This document shows, piece after piece, positions 26,828 through 35,990 of a stretch of 64,000 nt of DNA. Every line of letters starts with the position of its first letter. The stretch's first letter is position 1. A program made the translations under genes and the position numbers. The stretch is from positions 930,001 through 994,000 of the forward strand of contig NZ_CP027858.1 in assembly GCF_005519465.1 (NCBI RefSeq), read 5' to 3'. The notes under the pieces are model-generated. The model saw only the letters and a list, made by a program, of their open reading frames with translations. It ran no database searches and was not told the DNA's origin. Source of the stretch: Streptomyces clavuligerus (GTDB lineage Bacteria; Actinomycetota; Actinomycetes; Streptomycetales; Streptomycetaceae).

Positions 26828-27886
26828 ATGCCACGCCCGTCCGTCCGCCGGGGTACCGCGCTCGCCCTCTCCGCTCTGCTGCTGCCCGTCCTCGCCGCCT
26901 GCGGTGGCTCGGACAGCGAGAAGAACGGCAAGGAGACCGAGGCCGGTGAGCAGAAGGGCGCCGAGAAGCTCGTCATCTACTCGGGCCGCAACGAGGAGCT
27001 GATCTCCCCGATCATCGGCAAGCTGGAGAAGGCCACCGGCACCGATGTCGAGGTCCGCTACGGCGACAGCGCCGAGCTGGCCGCGCAGATCCTGGAGGAG
27101 GGCGACCGCACCAAGGCCGGGCTCTTCTTCTCCCAGGACGCCGGTGCCCTCGGCGCGCTCTCCCAGGCCGGACAGCTCGCGAAGCTGCCGCAGAAGTCCC
27201 TGGACAAGGTGGACGCGGCGTTCCGCGGCGGCGAGCAGGACTGGGTCGGCGTCTCCGGCCGCTCCCGGGTCATCGCGTACAACCCGAAGTCCGCCGGGAA
27301 GGTCCCGGACAGCATCCACGACCTGACCGCCCCGAAGTGGAAGGGCAAGGTCGGCTACGCGCCCACCAACGCCTCCTTCCAGGCGTTCGTCACCGGTATG
27401 CGCGTCCTGGAGGGCGAGGACGCCACCCTGAAGTGGCTCAAGGGCCTCAAGGCCAACGGCAAGACCTACGCCAAGAACGGCGCGGTCCTCGATGCGGTGG
27501 ACTCCGGCGAGGTCTCCCTCGGCCTGATCAACCACTACTACTGGTACGAGAAGGTCGCCGAGCTGGGCGAGGACAAGGTCAACGCCAAGATCCACTTCCT
27601 GCCGGGCGGCGACTCCGGCGCGCTGATCAACGCCGCGGGCGTCGGCGTCCTCAAGAACGGCGGCCAGGGCGCCGCGGCCGAGAAGGCCGTGGACTACCTG
27701 CTGTCGAAGGAGGCGCAGACCTACTTCGCCGAGGAGACCAAGGAGTACCCGCTCGCCTCCGGCGTCACCAGCACCGTCAAGGGCCTCCCCGCGCTCGACT
27801 CGCTGGACGCCCCCAAGATCGACCTGGGCAAGCTGGAGTCGCTCCAGCAGACCCTGGAGCTGCTCAAGAAGGCCGGGATGGTCTGA
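26828..27886 (+). CDS. Ferric-iron ABC transporter substrate-binding lipoprotein
   Basis: 352 residues. Signal peptide with lipobox LLLPVLAACGG, so it is anchored outside the membrane. The mature part starts LVIYSGRNEELISPIIGKLE, characteristic of the FbpA/FutA/IdiA group that binds free Fe3+. A Tyr-rich HYYWYEK motif near residue 240 matches the tyrosine ligands of that group. The ATG at 26828 follows AGGAGG, and an iron box lies upstream. It is the first gene of a three-gene importer operon, 20 bases before the permease. Specificity for iron rather than another ligand rests on the tyrosines and the iron box together. Confidence 0.92.
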   Translation: MPRPSVRRGTALALSALLLPVLAACGGSDSEKNGKETEAGEQKGAEKLVIYSGRNEELISPIIGKLEKATGTDVEVRYGDSAELAAQILEEGDRTKAGLFFSQDAGALGALSQAGQLAKLPQKSLDKVDAAFRGGEQDWVGVSGRSRVIAYNPKSAGKVPDSIHDLTAPKWKGKVGYAPTNASFQAFVTGMRVLEGEDATLKWLKGLKANGKTYAKNGAVLDAVDSGEVSLGLINHYYWYEKVAELGEDKVNAKIHFLPGGDSGALINAAGVGVLKNGGQGAAAEKAVDYLLSKEAQTYFAEETKEYPLASGVTSTVKGLPALDSLDAPKIDLGKLESLQQTLELLKKAGMV

Positions 27887-27906
27887 CCCTCCCCCGTCGA
27901 CAAGCC

Positions 27907-29469
27907 ATGAGCACGCACCGTTCACCGACCGTGCGCACCCCGGCCGCCGCGCGACGCGCGGCGGCCGGCCGGCGCCGGGCCCCGCTGGTCCTGCTGCTCC
28001 CCGCCACGGCGGCGGCGCTTCTCGCGCTGCTGCCGCTCGGCTATATCGGGGTGCGCGCGCTGGAGCACGGCTGGGGGTACGCGTTCGACATCGCCACCGA
28101 GCCGCGCACCCTCGAACTCCTCGTCAACAGTCTGAAGCTGACCGCGATCGTCGTGGTCTGCTCGCTGGTCCTGGGGATCTCCCTGGCCTGGCTGACCGTG
28201 CGCACCGCACTGCCCGGACGGCGGATCTGGGCCGTGCTCGCCACCCTGCCGCTGGCGGTGCCGAGCTATGTGGCCGCGTTCACCTGGATCTCGGCCCGGC
28301 CCTCGCTGGCCGGGCTGTCCGGCGCGGCGATCACCCTCACGTTCGCCTGCTTCCCCTATGTCTTCCTGCCGGTGGCGGCGGCGCTGCGCGGCATCGACCC
28401 CGCGCAGGAGGAGGCGGCCCGCTCCCTGGGCGGCGGCGCCTGGCACACCTTCCTCCGGGTCACGCTGCCGCAGCTCCGCCCGGCCGCGGCGGGCGGCGCG
28501 ATCCTCGTCGCGCTCTATGTCCTCTCCGACTTCGGCTCGGTCTCCATCACCCGGTACGACACCTTCACCCGGGCCATCCACACCTCGTACCAGGCGAGCT
28601 TCGACCGCACCCCGGCCGCCGTGCTCGGCTGTGTCCTCGTGGTCATGACGGTGCTGCTGGTGCTGGCGGAGAACCGCACCCGGGGCCGCGCCGGACACGC
28701 CAGGACCGGCCGGGGCAGCGCCCGTCCGCCGGTGCCGCTGCGGCTCGGCCGGTGGACCGGCCCCGCGCTGGCCTGGTGCGCCGCGGTCGCGGGCGCCGCC
28801 GTCGCCTTCCCGCTGGCCACGCTCGGCTACTGGCTCACCGTCGGCAACTCCGGCTGGGACCCGGACCGGCTGTGGGACGCCACCGTCACCACCCTCACCG
28901 TGGCCGCCGCCGGAGCCGCCGTCACCACCCTGCTGGCGCTGCCGGTCGGCGTCCTCTCCGCACGCCACCAGGGCAGGCTGGGCCGCTTCCTCGAACAGTC
29001 CGTGTACGCGGGGCACGCCGTGCCCGGGATCACCGTCGGCCTCGCCCTCGTCTTCTTCTCGGTGCGCTACGCCTACCCGCTCTACCAGGAACTCCCGCTG
29101 CTGATCGCGGCCTACGCGGTGCTCTTCCTGCCGGTCGCCGTCGGCTCCGCCCGCGCGGCCGTGCTCCAGTCGCCGCCGGTCCTGGAGGAGGTCGCCCGCT
29201 CGCTGGGCCGCTCCCCGCTGCGGGTGCTGCGGGAGATCACCGTGCCACTGGCCGCCCCCGGCATCGGGGCGGGCGCCGCGCTCACCTTTGTGGTGATCAT
29301 GAAGGAGCTGCCCGCGACCCTGCTGCTCCGCCCCACCGGCACGGACACCCTGGCCACCCGGCTGTGGACCGAGACCGGGGCGGGCGCGTTCGCGGGCGCC
29401 GCCCCCTACGCGGCGGTCATCGTGCTGCTCGCCGCGATCCCCTCCTATCTGCTCGGAAGGCGCTCATGA
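27907..29469 (+). CDS. Ferric-iron ABC transporter permease (two fused halves)
   Basis: 520 residues with two consecutive permease units, as in FbpB. Each half has about six membrane segments and an EAA-type cytoplasmic loop: [21 protein letters not shown] in the first, [21 protein letters not shown] in the second. These loops contact the ATPase. The ATG at 27907 follows the SBP stop by 20 bases; its stop overlaps the ATPase start by four. Confidence 0.92.
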   Translation: MSTHRSPTVRTPAAARRAAAGRRRAPLVLLLPATAAALLALLPLGYIGVRALEHGWGYAFDIATEPRTLELLVNSLKLTAIVVVCSLVLGISLAWLTVRTALPGRRIWAVLATLPLAVPSYVAAFTWISARPSLAGLSGAAITLTFACFPYVFLPVAAALRGIDPAQEEAARSLGGGAWHTFLRVTLPQLRPAAAGGAILVALYVLSDFGSVSITRYDTFTRAIHTSYQASFDRTPAAVLGCVLVVMTVLLVLAENRTRGRAGHARTGRGSARPPVPLRLGRWTGPALAWCAAVAGAAVAFPLATLGYWLTVGNSGWDPDRLWDATVTTLTVAAAGAAVTTLLALPVGVLSARHQGRLGRFLEQSVYAGHAVPGITVGLALVFFSVRYAYPLYQELPLLIAAYAVLFLPVAVGSARAAVLQSPPVLEEVARSLGRSPLRVLREITVPLAAPGIGAGAALTFVVIMKELPATLLLRPTGTDTLATRLWTETGAGAFAGAAPYAAVIVLLAAIPSYLLGRRS

Positions 29470-30572
29470 CCGGACTGCGGGTGACCTCGCTGACGACCTC
29501 GTACGGGCGCGGGGGACGGGTCCTGGACGACCTCGGCCTCACCGTCCCCGAGGGCGAACTCGCCGCCGTGCTCGGCCCCTCCGGCTGCGGCAAGACCACC
29601 CTGCTGCGGGTGATCGCGGGCTTCGTCCGCCCCGACGCGGGGGAGATCTCGATCGGCGGGCGCACCGTCTGCGGCCCCGGTGTCCAGCTTCCGCCGGAGC
29701 GGCGGGGCATCGGCATCATGGCGCAGGAGGGCGCGCTCTTCCCCCATCTCAGCGTGGTCCGCAACGTCGCCTTCGGGCTACGCCCGCTCGACCGGGGCGA
29801 GCGCCGGGCGCGCGCGGACGAGATGCTGGAGCTGGTGGGGCTCGGCGGCTACGGCGACCGGATGCCGCACGAGCTGTCCGGCGGCCAGCAACAGCGGGTG
29901 GCGCTCGCCCGGGCGCTCGCCCCCCGCCCCGCCCTCGTCCTCCTCGACGAGCCGTTCAACGCCCTCGACAGCGGGCTGCGCTCGGGGCTGCGCTCCGACG
30001 TCCGCTCCGCGCTGCGGGCGGCGGGCGCCACGGCCCTGCTCGTCACCCACGACCAGGAGGAGGCGCTGTCCGCCGCCGACCGGGTCGCCGTCATCCGGGC
30101 GGGACGGGTGGTGCAGTCCGGCACCCCGCAGGAGCTGTACGAGCGTCCCGCCGACCCCTGGGTCGCCTCCTTCGTCGGCGCGGCGGTACTGCTCCCGGCG
30201 GTTGCCGGACCGGGTGCCGCGCACGCGACGACGGCCCTGGGGCGGATACCGCTCGCCCGGCGGGCCGACAGCGGCGGCGGGGCGGACGGCACGGTCGTCC
30301 TGCGGCCCGAACAGCTCCGGCTCACCGATCCGTCGGATGCCGCCGCCTCCGCGTCCGGGCAGGTCACCGAGGTGCGGTACCACGGCCACGACGCGCTGGT
30401 CCTGGTCGGGCTGCCGGGGCTCGACCAGCCCGTCACGGTCCGCACCGCCGGGCCCCTCGCCGTCCGTCCGGGAGACACCACGGGCCTGCTGGTCACGGGC
30501 GGGGCGGGCTTCCACCGCGACAGCACCGACCGCACCGACGGCACCGACGGCACCGACGGCACCGACGGCTGA
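29466..30572 (+). CDS. Ferric-iron ABC transporter ATPase
   Basis: 368 residues. It powers the importer. Walker A GPSGCGKT near residues 38-45, signature LSGGQQQR, Walker [13 protein letters not shown], switch histidine in [11 protein letters not shown]-terminal regulatory TOBE-like domain (about 245-350) follows. The last 15 residues are a run of Thr-Asp-Gly triplets from a 9-bp repeat, which looks like slippage at the 3' end of the gene. Translation is coupled to the permease by an ATGA overlap. Confidence 0.93.
   Translation: MTGLRVTSLTTSYGRGGRVLDDLGLTVPEGELAAVLGPSGCGKTTLLRVIAGFVRPDAGEISIGGRTVCGPGVQLPPERRGIGIMAQEGALFPHLSVVRNVAFGLRPLDRGERRARADEMLELVGLGGYGDRMPHELSGGQQQRVALARALAPRPALVLLDEPFNALDSGLRSGLRSDVRSALRAAGATALLVTHDQEEALSAADRVAVIRAGRVVQSGTPQELYERPADPWVASFVGAAVLLPAVAGPGAAHATTALGRIPLARRADSGGGADGTVVLRPEQLRLTDPSDAAASASGQVTEVRYHGHDALVLVGLPGLDQPVTVRTAGPLAVRPGDTTGLLVTGGAGFHRDSTDRTDGTDGTDGTDG
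30523..30569 (+). repeat. 9-bp run ACCGACGGC at the end of the iron ATPase gene
   Basis: About five near-perfect ACCGACGGC units directly before the stop codon, encoding repeated Thr-Asp-Gly. Loss or gain of units keeps the frame. Confidence 0.9.
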
Positions 30573-30744
30573 CGGTGCCCGCTCCGTCCGCCGGGTGCCG
30601 CCACCCGGCGAACGGCCGGTTCCCGCCGTCCGGGATGCGGAACCGGCCGAGTGCCGGACCCCGGCGGATGACAGGGCGCCGGGCGGCCGATGCTTCCGGC
30701 GAGGACGTCCGAAGGACACTTCCGGGTCCGGCAGGGGAGGCACC

Positions 30745-30885
30745 ATGGGCAAGCAGAATCTGTGCGGCGCGCTGACCAAGACGGGTAAGCGCTGCCGCAA
30801 TCCGGCCATGATCGGGTACTCGCGCTGTCAGCTGCACCGGGGCGGGTGGACCCCTCCGCAGCGGCGGCGGACCAAGCGGCGCTGA
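30745..30885 (+). CDS. Small Cys/His protein
   Basis: 46 residues, strongly basic at the C-terminus (PPQRRRTKRR). Residues C7, C17, C28 and H31 (spacing Cys-x9-Cys-x10-Cys-x2-His; GKRCRNP and RCQLHRGG) could hold one zinc ion. Short proteins with this CGALTKTGKRCRNP pattern recur in actinomycetes and phages, but I know no function. The ATG at 30745 has a clear AGGGGAGG ribosome site six bases upstream, the main reason to accept it. Confidence 0.75.
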   Translation: MGKQNLCGALTKTGKRCRNPAMIGYSRCQLHRGGWTPPQRRRTKRR

Positions 30886-31089
30886 GCCGTGCCGCCGGTC
30901 CGGGTACGGCGGTCCGGGGGCGCGGCGGCTCTCCCCCGTGCGGGGGCGCGCGCGTCCCGCCGTTGACGCGGAATCCATGTCTCCGGTGGTGCGGCGGCGG
31001 GTGGTGCGGCGCCGCGTGAACCCGGCCGTTCCGCGGGGACCGGGCAGAACGCCGCGGCCCCGCGGTGTGCCACGGGTCGGCGAAAGATT

Positions 31090-31103
31090 GTGAAGCAATT
31101 CAC
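31090..31103. promoter_or_regulatory. Palindrome GTGAA-N4-TTCAC
   Basis: Inverted repeat in an A/T-rich patch (ATTGTGAAGCAATTCACCAAA) 83 bases before the chosen start of the TPR-like gene. It looks like an operator for a dimeric regulator; which one is unknown. Confidence 0.4.
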
Positions 31104-31185
31104 CAAACCCCTTGGCCGGGCGCCCGGTTCCATGCTGAGATTCCCCTCGACTCAACAGCCCAGTGGCGTGCTCGGGGAGGGCGTA

Positions 31186-31977
31186 GTGGCGCGTACCGCC
31201 ATGTCTGGTTCCGGAACCACAGCAGCCGACGACCCCCTCCGGAGCGCGGTGCGGCGGCTGCGTTCACGCGGCTGCTGGGCCGACGCAGCGGCACTCCTGG
31301 ACACCGGCGCGGGGGACGCGCGGACCGCTCTGGAGCGGGCCGCGCTGCTGGTCGAACGATCTCTCTTCAGCGGCGAGGGATGGGCGGACGCCGAGGACGC
31401 CCTGCGCACGGCGGAGGCGCTGGCCGGGGACGACGAGGAGCGCGGAGCCGCCGCCTGCGAACGCGGACGGCTCGCGTACGCGGCGACCCGGCTCGGGGTG
31501 CGCGACCGTGCCGACGAGGCCCGTTCGGCCCTCGGCCGGGCGGCGGCGCTCCTCTCCCCCACCTCACCGGGCAGGCCGCTGCTCGACTTCCGCCGCGGGC
31601 TCGTCGCCGAGCACATCGGGGAGGCCCCCCAGGCGGCCCGCGCCGCCTTCCGCCGGGCCCAGCAGGGCGCCGAGGAGCAGCGGGACGCCCTGCTGCTCTC
31701 CTGCGTCCGGCACCATCAGGCCCGGCTGTCGCTCCTCGACGGGGAGCTGACGGACGCGCGGCAGGGGTTCACCGAGGCACTGCGCATCCGGATGGAACTG
31801 GGGCATCTGATCGGCGTGGCGCCGGTCCTCGCGGGGCTCGCCGAGTGCGAACCCGAGCCTGCGGCGGCCCGGCTGCGCGCCGAGGCCGCCCGTCTCTTCC
31901 GCCTCCTCGGCGGCATCCCCGTCTGGCTCGCCCCCACCCTCGCCGCGGTGCCCGCGCACCCGGAGCCGGACGTCTAG
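31186..31977 (+). CDS. TPR-like helical protein
   Basis: 263 residues, almost entirely helical, Ala/Leu/Arg-rich, with repeated A-x3-G-x4-A patterns (e.g. AEHIGEAPQAARAAFRRA, SLLDGELTDARQGFTEAL) typical of tetratricopeptide repeats. It should act as a protein-interaction scaffold. No catalytic motif and no membrane segment. I chose GTG at 31186 because GGGGAGG precedes it; an ATG at 31090 would add 32 residues that do not fit the helical pattern and would cover the palindrome. Specific role unknown. Confidence 0.68.
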   Translation: MARTAMSGSGTTAADDPLRSAVRRLRSRGCWADAAALLDTGAGDARTALERAALLVERSLFSGEGWADAEDALRTAEALAGDDEERGAAACERGRLAYAATRLGVRDRADEARSALGRAAALLSPTSPGRPLLDFRRGLVAEHIGEAPQAARAAFRRAQQGAEEQRDALLLSCVRHHQARLSLLDGELTDARQGFTEALRIRMELGHLIGVAPVLAGLAECEPEPAAARLRAEAARLFRLLGGIPVWLAPTLAAVPAHPEPDV

Positions 31978-31982
31978 GTTCC

Positions 31983-32645
31983 GTTCCCCGACCCGGACCG
32001 GTCGGACCGGGAACGGGCAGCGGGATCCGGCCGGGGCGCCCGCACCACCGCGTGGGTGCCCCCCCCCCGCTCCGGGTCCCGGCCGGGCCACCGGGGGGAC
32101 ACGCCGGACCCGGCGCGACCCACCGGACAGGCCCGGAGGCCGGCCGGGATGCTTCCCGCCTGCGAGGCGCCCCACGCCGGTGCCTCCCCCGCCCGGGCCG
32201 GCGGCAACGCCGCGTGGGCACGCTCCCTCTCACTGCCCCGGGGGCCGGCCCGGGCCGCCGGGCCCCAGGGAAGTACGGCGCCAGCCCGCGCGAGCTCGGC
32301 GCGACCCCACCGGACAGGCCCGGAGGCCGCTCGTCCGGAAACGGATCGGGAACGAGGCCCGGCCGGGGCGCTTCCCGCCTGCGGATGAGCATCACACCCC
32401 GGGGACGCAGCCCTGCGGCAGGAACGCTCCCCCTCGCTGCTCCCCGGCGTCCCCGCCCAGGCCGCCGGGTCACCGGGGGGAGTACGCGCCGGGCCCGGCG
32501 CGATCCACCGGAGGCCGAACGTCCGGACCGGATCAGGGACGGGGCCCGGCCGGGGCGCTTCTCGCCTGCGGGGGGGGCATCGCACGCCAGAGTCCCCGCC
32601 CCCCGGGGGAGACGTGCCACAGGCACGCGAGCACGGCGCGATCCG
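31983..32645. repeat. Degenerate ~190-bp repeats in a convergent intergenic gap
   Basis: A gene-free stretch between the convergent TPR-like and GntR-type genes, made of about three decayed copies of one module. Each has a GGCGCGA(C/T)CC(C)ACCGGA segment (near 32110, 32299 and 32497), then GGCCCGGCCGGGGCG or close variants, CTTC(C/T)CGCCTGCG and a CACGC-like stretch. A partial fourth copy begins near 31983. Local C and G runs also occur (32060-32067, 32571-32577). It could be an extended transcription barrier or a remnant of repetitive DNA. Confidence 0.65.
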
Positions 32646-32670
32646 GGTGGCAGGCGCCTGCCGTGCCGCG

Positions 32671-33504
32671 TCACAGCTCCTCGGGCGGGTCCTCCGGGGC
32701 GAAATGGGCCTGGAGCAGAACGGGCAGCGCGAGGTGGTCCTCGGAGGCGAGTGCGTCGAGGAGGGCGAGGTGCTGGGCCGCGTCGGCGGTGAGGGCGGCG
32801 CGTGGGGTGCGGGGCCCCTGGGCGCGGCGGTGGAGGTCGTCGGCGACGGCGACCAGTTGCGCGTTGCCGCCCAGGGAGAGCAGGGCCCGGTGGAAGGCCC
32901 GGTCCGTCTCGGCGTAGCGGGCCCGGTCGCCGTCGGCCGCGGCGGCGACGGTCGCCTCGGCGAGGGGCCGCAGCCCGTGCCACTCCCCGGCGGGGACGGT
33001 ACGGGCGAGCCGGAGCACGACCGGGATCTCGACCAGGGCGCGCACCTCCGCGAGTTCGGCGCGTTCCCGGGCCCCGCGGGCGACGACCCGGAAACCGCGG
33101 TTGGGGACGGTCTCGACCGCGCCCTCCGCGGCGAGTTGCTGCATCGCCTCGCGCACGGGGGTGGCGGAGACACCGAACCGTTCGCCCAGCGCGGGCGCGG
33201 AGTAGATCTCACCGGGCGTCAGCCCGCCGTCCGCCAGTGCGGCGCGCAGGGCCTGGAGCACCTGGCCCCGGACGGAGTGCCGTCGCACCGCACGCGGACC
33301 GGGGCCGGGAGGCTCGTCGCAGCCGTGCGCGTATCTCTGCCCGCCGCGGCCCTGGCCCGGCAGACTCAGCAGCGGGGCGGCGGAGCCGGGCAGCCCGCCC
33401 GGGACGGAGGCGGCGGAGGGGGGCGACGAAGCGGGAGGGAGCGCGTCCGGACAGCGGTACGACCGGTCCGACGGCAGCGCCGCACGCGTTCGGGCCTGCT
33501 CCAC
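32671..33504 (-). CDS. GntR-family (FCD-type) transcriptional regulator
   Basis: 277 residues. A winged helix-turn-helix at about 73-140 (VRGQVLQALRAALADGGLTP, ERFGVSATPVREAMQQLAAEG, VVARG end) is followed by an all-helical FCD effector domain, placing it in the FadR subfamily. Effectors in this group are usually carboxylates. The start is GTG at 33504 with GAGGAGG seven bases upstream; the first 70 residues are Pro/Ser-rich and probably disordered. Target genes are not evident; it is divergent from the FhuF-type gene, but the iron box explains that gene's control. Confidence 0.84.
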   Translation of the reverse strand: MEQARTRAALPSDRSYRCPDALPPASSPPSAASVPGGLPGSAAPLLSLPGQGRGGQRYAHGCDEPPGPGPRAVRRHSVRGQVLQALRAALADGGLTPGEIYSAPALGERFGVSATPVREAMQQLAAEGAVETVPNRGFRVVARGARERAELAEVRALVEIPVVLRLARTVPAGEWHGLRPLAEATVAAAADGDRARYAETDRAFHRALLSLGGNAQLVAVADDLHRRAQGPRTPRAALTADAAQHLALLDALASEDHLALPVLLQAHFAPEDPPEEL

Positions 33505-33629
33505 TCGGGTCCTCCTCGGGCCGGATGCCGGAGCCCCCGCCATCCCCCGGGCCCCCTGACTGCACGATAGGCGGAGCGGGGCGAAGGTCAAACACCGGGC
33601 ATCCGAGGTCAAACACCGAACATGTCGGG

Positions 33630-33648
33630 TAAGGTTAGGCTAACCTGC
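33630..33648. promoter_or_regulatory. DmdR/IdeR-type iron box
   Basis: TAAGGTTAGGCTAACCTGC: the central 15 bases AGGTTAGGCTAACCT are a perfect match to the core of the actinobacterial iron box and nearly palindromic. It lies 26 bases before the FhuF-type start, so the bound repressor would block its promoter. Confidence 0.9.
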
Positions 33649-33674
33649 TAACGATCGCGATTCGGTGGTCCGGC

Positions 33675-34520
33675 ATGCCCTTTCCCACGCTGTTGTCCGC
33701 TCCCACGTGCCCGTTCGGGGACACGTATGCCCGCCTGACCGAGGCGTTCCCCAGTCTGGGCGTACGGATACTCGGCCCCGGCGAGCAGGGACCCACGGAC
33801 CCCGGCTGGGTGCCCGCCGACGAACTGGCCGCGGGCGGGCCCGCGCTCGACGCCTTTCTCGACTGGGACCGCGCCCAGGTGCTGCGCGACTACGGCCAGG
33901 AGGCCCGGCCCGACGTGGTCACCGGCTTCGGGCTGCACCGCTATGTCTGGCCCGCCACGCTGCTGTTCACCGTGCCCTGGTTCCTGACCCGGCGGGTCCC
34001 CCGGATCGCGCCGGCGCAGGTGGCCTTCCAGCGGGAGCTGGGCCGGATGGCCGTCCGTGTGCAGGAGTTCGCCTGTCTGCCCGGGGACCCCGCGGCCCAC
34101 CTCCCGGGCGCCCGGACCGTCGACGGCGAGGAGGCCCTGCGCGCGGAGCTGCGCTCCGCCGTCGCCGCCCACGTCGAGCCGCTGCTCGACGGATTCGGCT
34201 CCCGGATGCGGCGCGGACGCCGGGCCCTGTGGGGCATGGCCACCGACGACCTCATCGAGGGCCTGTGGTACATCGGGACCCTCCTCGGCGAGGAGGCACG
34301 GGCCATCGAGGAGCTGGAGCGGTTGCTTCCGGGAACGGTCAAACCCTTTGTGGGGAAACCCGGTTTCCGCGAACTGACGGGCCCTCAGGGCCAGTGCCTG
34401 CCCACCCGCGATCGCGCGACCTGCTGCTTCTTCTACACCCTGCGGCCCGACGACACCTGCGTCACCTGCCCCCGCACCGCCGACCCCGTCCGGGTCGCAC
34501 GACTGCTTCCCGAAAGCTGA
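33675..34520 (+). CDS. FhuF-type ferric siderophore reductase
   Basis: 281 residues. The C-terminus has the FhuF iron-sulfur signature Cys-Cys-x10-Cys-x2-Cys: C250, C251, C262, C265 (CCFFYTLRPDDTCVTC). FhuF proteins hold a [2Fe-2S] cluster and reduce ferric siderophores in the cytoplasm to free the iron. The rest is the weakly conserved FhuF-like body (FGLHRYVWPATLLFTVPWFL). The iron box just upstream supports the role. Expressed alone; the siderophore served is not encoded here. The ATG at 33675 has only a weak GGTGG ribosome site. Confidence 0.9.
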   Translation: MPFPTLLSAPTCPFGDTYARLTEAFPSLGVRILGPGEQGPTDPGWVPADELAAGGPALDAFLDWDRAQVLRDYGQEARPDVVTGFGLHRYVWPATLLFTVPWFLTRRVPRIAPAQVAFQRELGRMAVRVQEFACLPGDPAAHLPGARTVDGEEALRAELRSAVAAHVEPLLDGFGSRMRRGRRALWGMATDDLIEGLWYIGTLLGEEARAIEELERLLPGTVKPFVGKPGFRELTGPQGQCLPTRDRATCCFFYTLRPDDTCVTCPRTADPVRVARLLPES

Positions 34521-34754
34521 GGCGAGGGGCCGCGGACGATCGCCCCGCTCCGGATGTCACGCCCCGCGTCCGAGTGATATAAATCGTACGCAACTCCCGC
34601 TGCCCGTACGGCAGTCCGAGTGAAACCCACCTATCGGTATGCCGTATGGCCCCATTGGCGTTCTCTTGCCACAAAACCCCCTGGGACCGACCGGACTTCG
34701 GTCACTATGGCGGCCGAAACGCCTTACCGCGGTGCAGACGCAAGGGACACCAAG

Positions 34755-35873
34755 ATGAGAGACATATCGCTGAGCTGGCTGCTTCCCGGCGGCGTCATGG
34801 TTGTGGGGATTCTGGTGGCGGTCGTGGTCCTCGCACGCGGCAAGAAGGCCGCCGCGGCAGCAGCCAAGCCGGAGGACTCCTGGGAACGCAACGAGGAACG
34901 GCGCAGGCGCAAGGAAGCCATATACGGTACGGCCTCCTACGTCCTGCTGTTCTGCTGCGCCGCGGTCGCCGCGGCCCTCTCGTTCCACGGTCTCGTCGGC
35001 TTCGGCCGGCAGAATCTCGGACTCACCGGCGGCTGGGAGTATCTGGTGCCGTTCGGTCTCGACGGCGCCGCCATGTTCTGTTCGGTGCTCGCCGTGCGTG
35101 AGGCCAGCCACGGGGACGCGGCGCTCGGCTCGCGGCTCCTGGTCTGGACGTTCGCCGGTGCCGCCGCGTGGTTCAACTGGGTGCACGCCCCGCGCGGCGT
35201 CGACCACGCGGGCGCCCCGCACTTCTTCGCGGGCATGTCGCTGTCGGCCGCCGTCCTCTTCGACCGGGCCCTGAAGCAGACCCGCAGGGCCGCCCTGCGC
35301 GAGCAGGGTCTGGTGCCGCGCCCGCTGCCGCAGATCCGCGTCGTGCGCTGGCTGCGCGCTCCGCGCGAGACCTTCAACGCCTGGTCGCTGATGCTCCTTG
35401 AGGGCGTCCGCACCCTGGACGAGGCGGTCGAGGAGGTCCGTGAGGACCGGCAGGCGAAGAAGGAGGCCCAGCTCCGCTCCCGGGAGCAGGCGAAGCTGGA
35501 GCGGGCACGGATCAAGGCCCTCAACCGGCAGCACCGCGCCTGGGGCCGGGGGCGGGTGCTGCGCGACCCGAATCTGCCCACGCTCGCCGTCGCGAACGCC
35601 GGGGCCGCGCCGGGCGGCGGCTCGGGCGGAAGCCCCGCCCAGGCGCTGCCCGAGGGTTCGGGTTCCGTCGTGGAGCCTGCCATAGGACCCACCACAGGAA
35701 CGGATCAGCCGCCTCTTCCGTCCCGGACCTCGCTCCTGTCCACCGGCTCGACCGCGGCACCGGAAAATGAGCCGATCATGGTCGATCTCACCGCCGAGGA
35801 CGACACCCAGACGCTGCCGCGACTGGACTCGCTGGAGCGCAAACTGAAGGATCTGGAGAGGCAGTTCGGCTGA
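34755..35873 (+). CDS. DUF2637 membrane protein (SpdB-like)
   Basis: 372 residues. One membrane segment near the N-terminus (about 10-28), then a basic stretch ERRRRKEAIYG, then three or four further segments between 57 and 180 forming the DUF2637 domain. After that comes a charged likely coiled coil (about 225-270, rich in Arg, Glu and Lys), a Gly/Pro linker and a short acidic tail ending in a helix (LERKLKDLERQFG). The domain occurs in plasmid-spread (Spd) proteins and in conserved Streptomyces chromosomal genes; function is unknown. The ATG at 34755 follows AAGGGA. It ends at a strong terminator. Confidence 0.8.
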   Translation: MRDISLSWLLPGGVMVVGILVAVVVLARGKKAAAAAAKPEDSWERNEERRRRKEAIYGTASYVLLFCCAAVAAALSFHGLVGFGRQNLGLTGGWEYLVPFGLDGAAMFCSVLAVREASHGDAALGSRLLVWTFAGAAAWFNWVHAPRGVDHAGAPHFFAGMSLSAAVLFDRALKQTRRAALREQGLVPRPLPQIRVVRWLRAPRETFNAWSLMLLEGVRTLDEAVEEVREDRQAKKEAQLRSREQAKLERARIKALNRQHRAWGRGRVLRDPNLPTLAVANAGAAPGGGSGGSPAQALPEGSGSVVEPAIGPTTGTDQPPLPSRTSLLSTGSTAAPENEPIMVDLTAEDDTQTLPRLDSLERKLKDLERQFG

Positions 35874-35957
35874 CCGCTCCCCGAGCGGCCGTCGCGCCTG
35901 GGCGGTCGCTCCCCGGGCGGCTGTCCCGAGTGGTCGCCACCCCGATGACATCAGCGA

Positions 35958-35990
35958 AAAGGCCGGTCCGAAAAGCTCAGACCGGCCTTT
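35958..35990. terminator. Bidirectional terminator
   Basis: AAAGGCCGGTC (35958-35968) pairs with GACCGGCCTTT (35980-35990), an 11-pair stem with A-rich left flank and T-rich right flank, so it looks intrinsic in both directions. It separates the convergent DUF2637 and HATPase genes and overlaps the 3' end of the latter. Confidence 0.88.
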
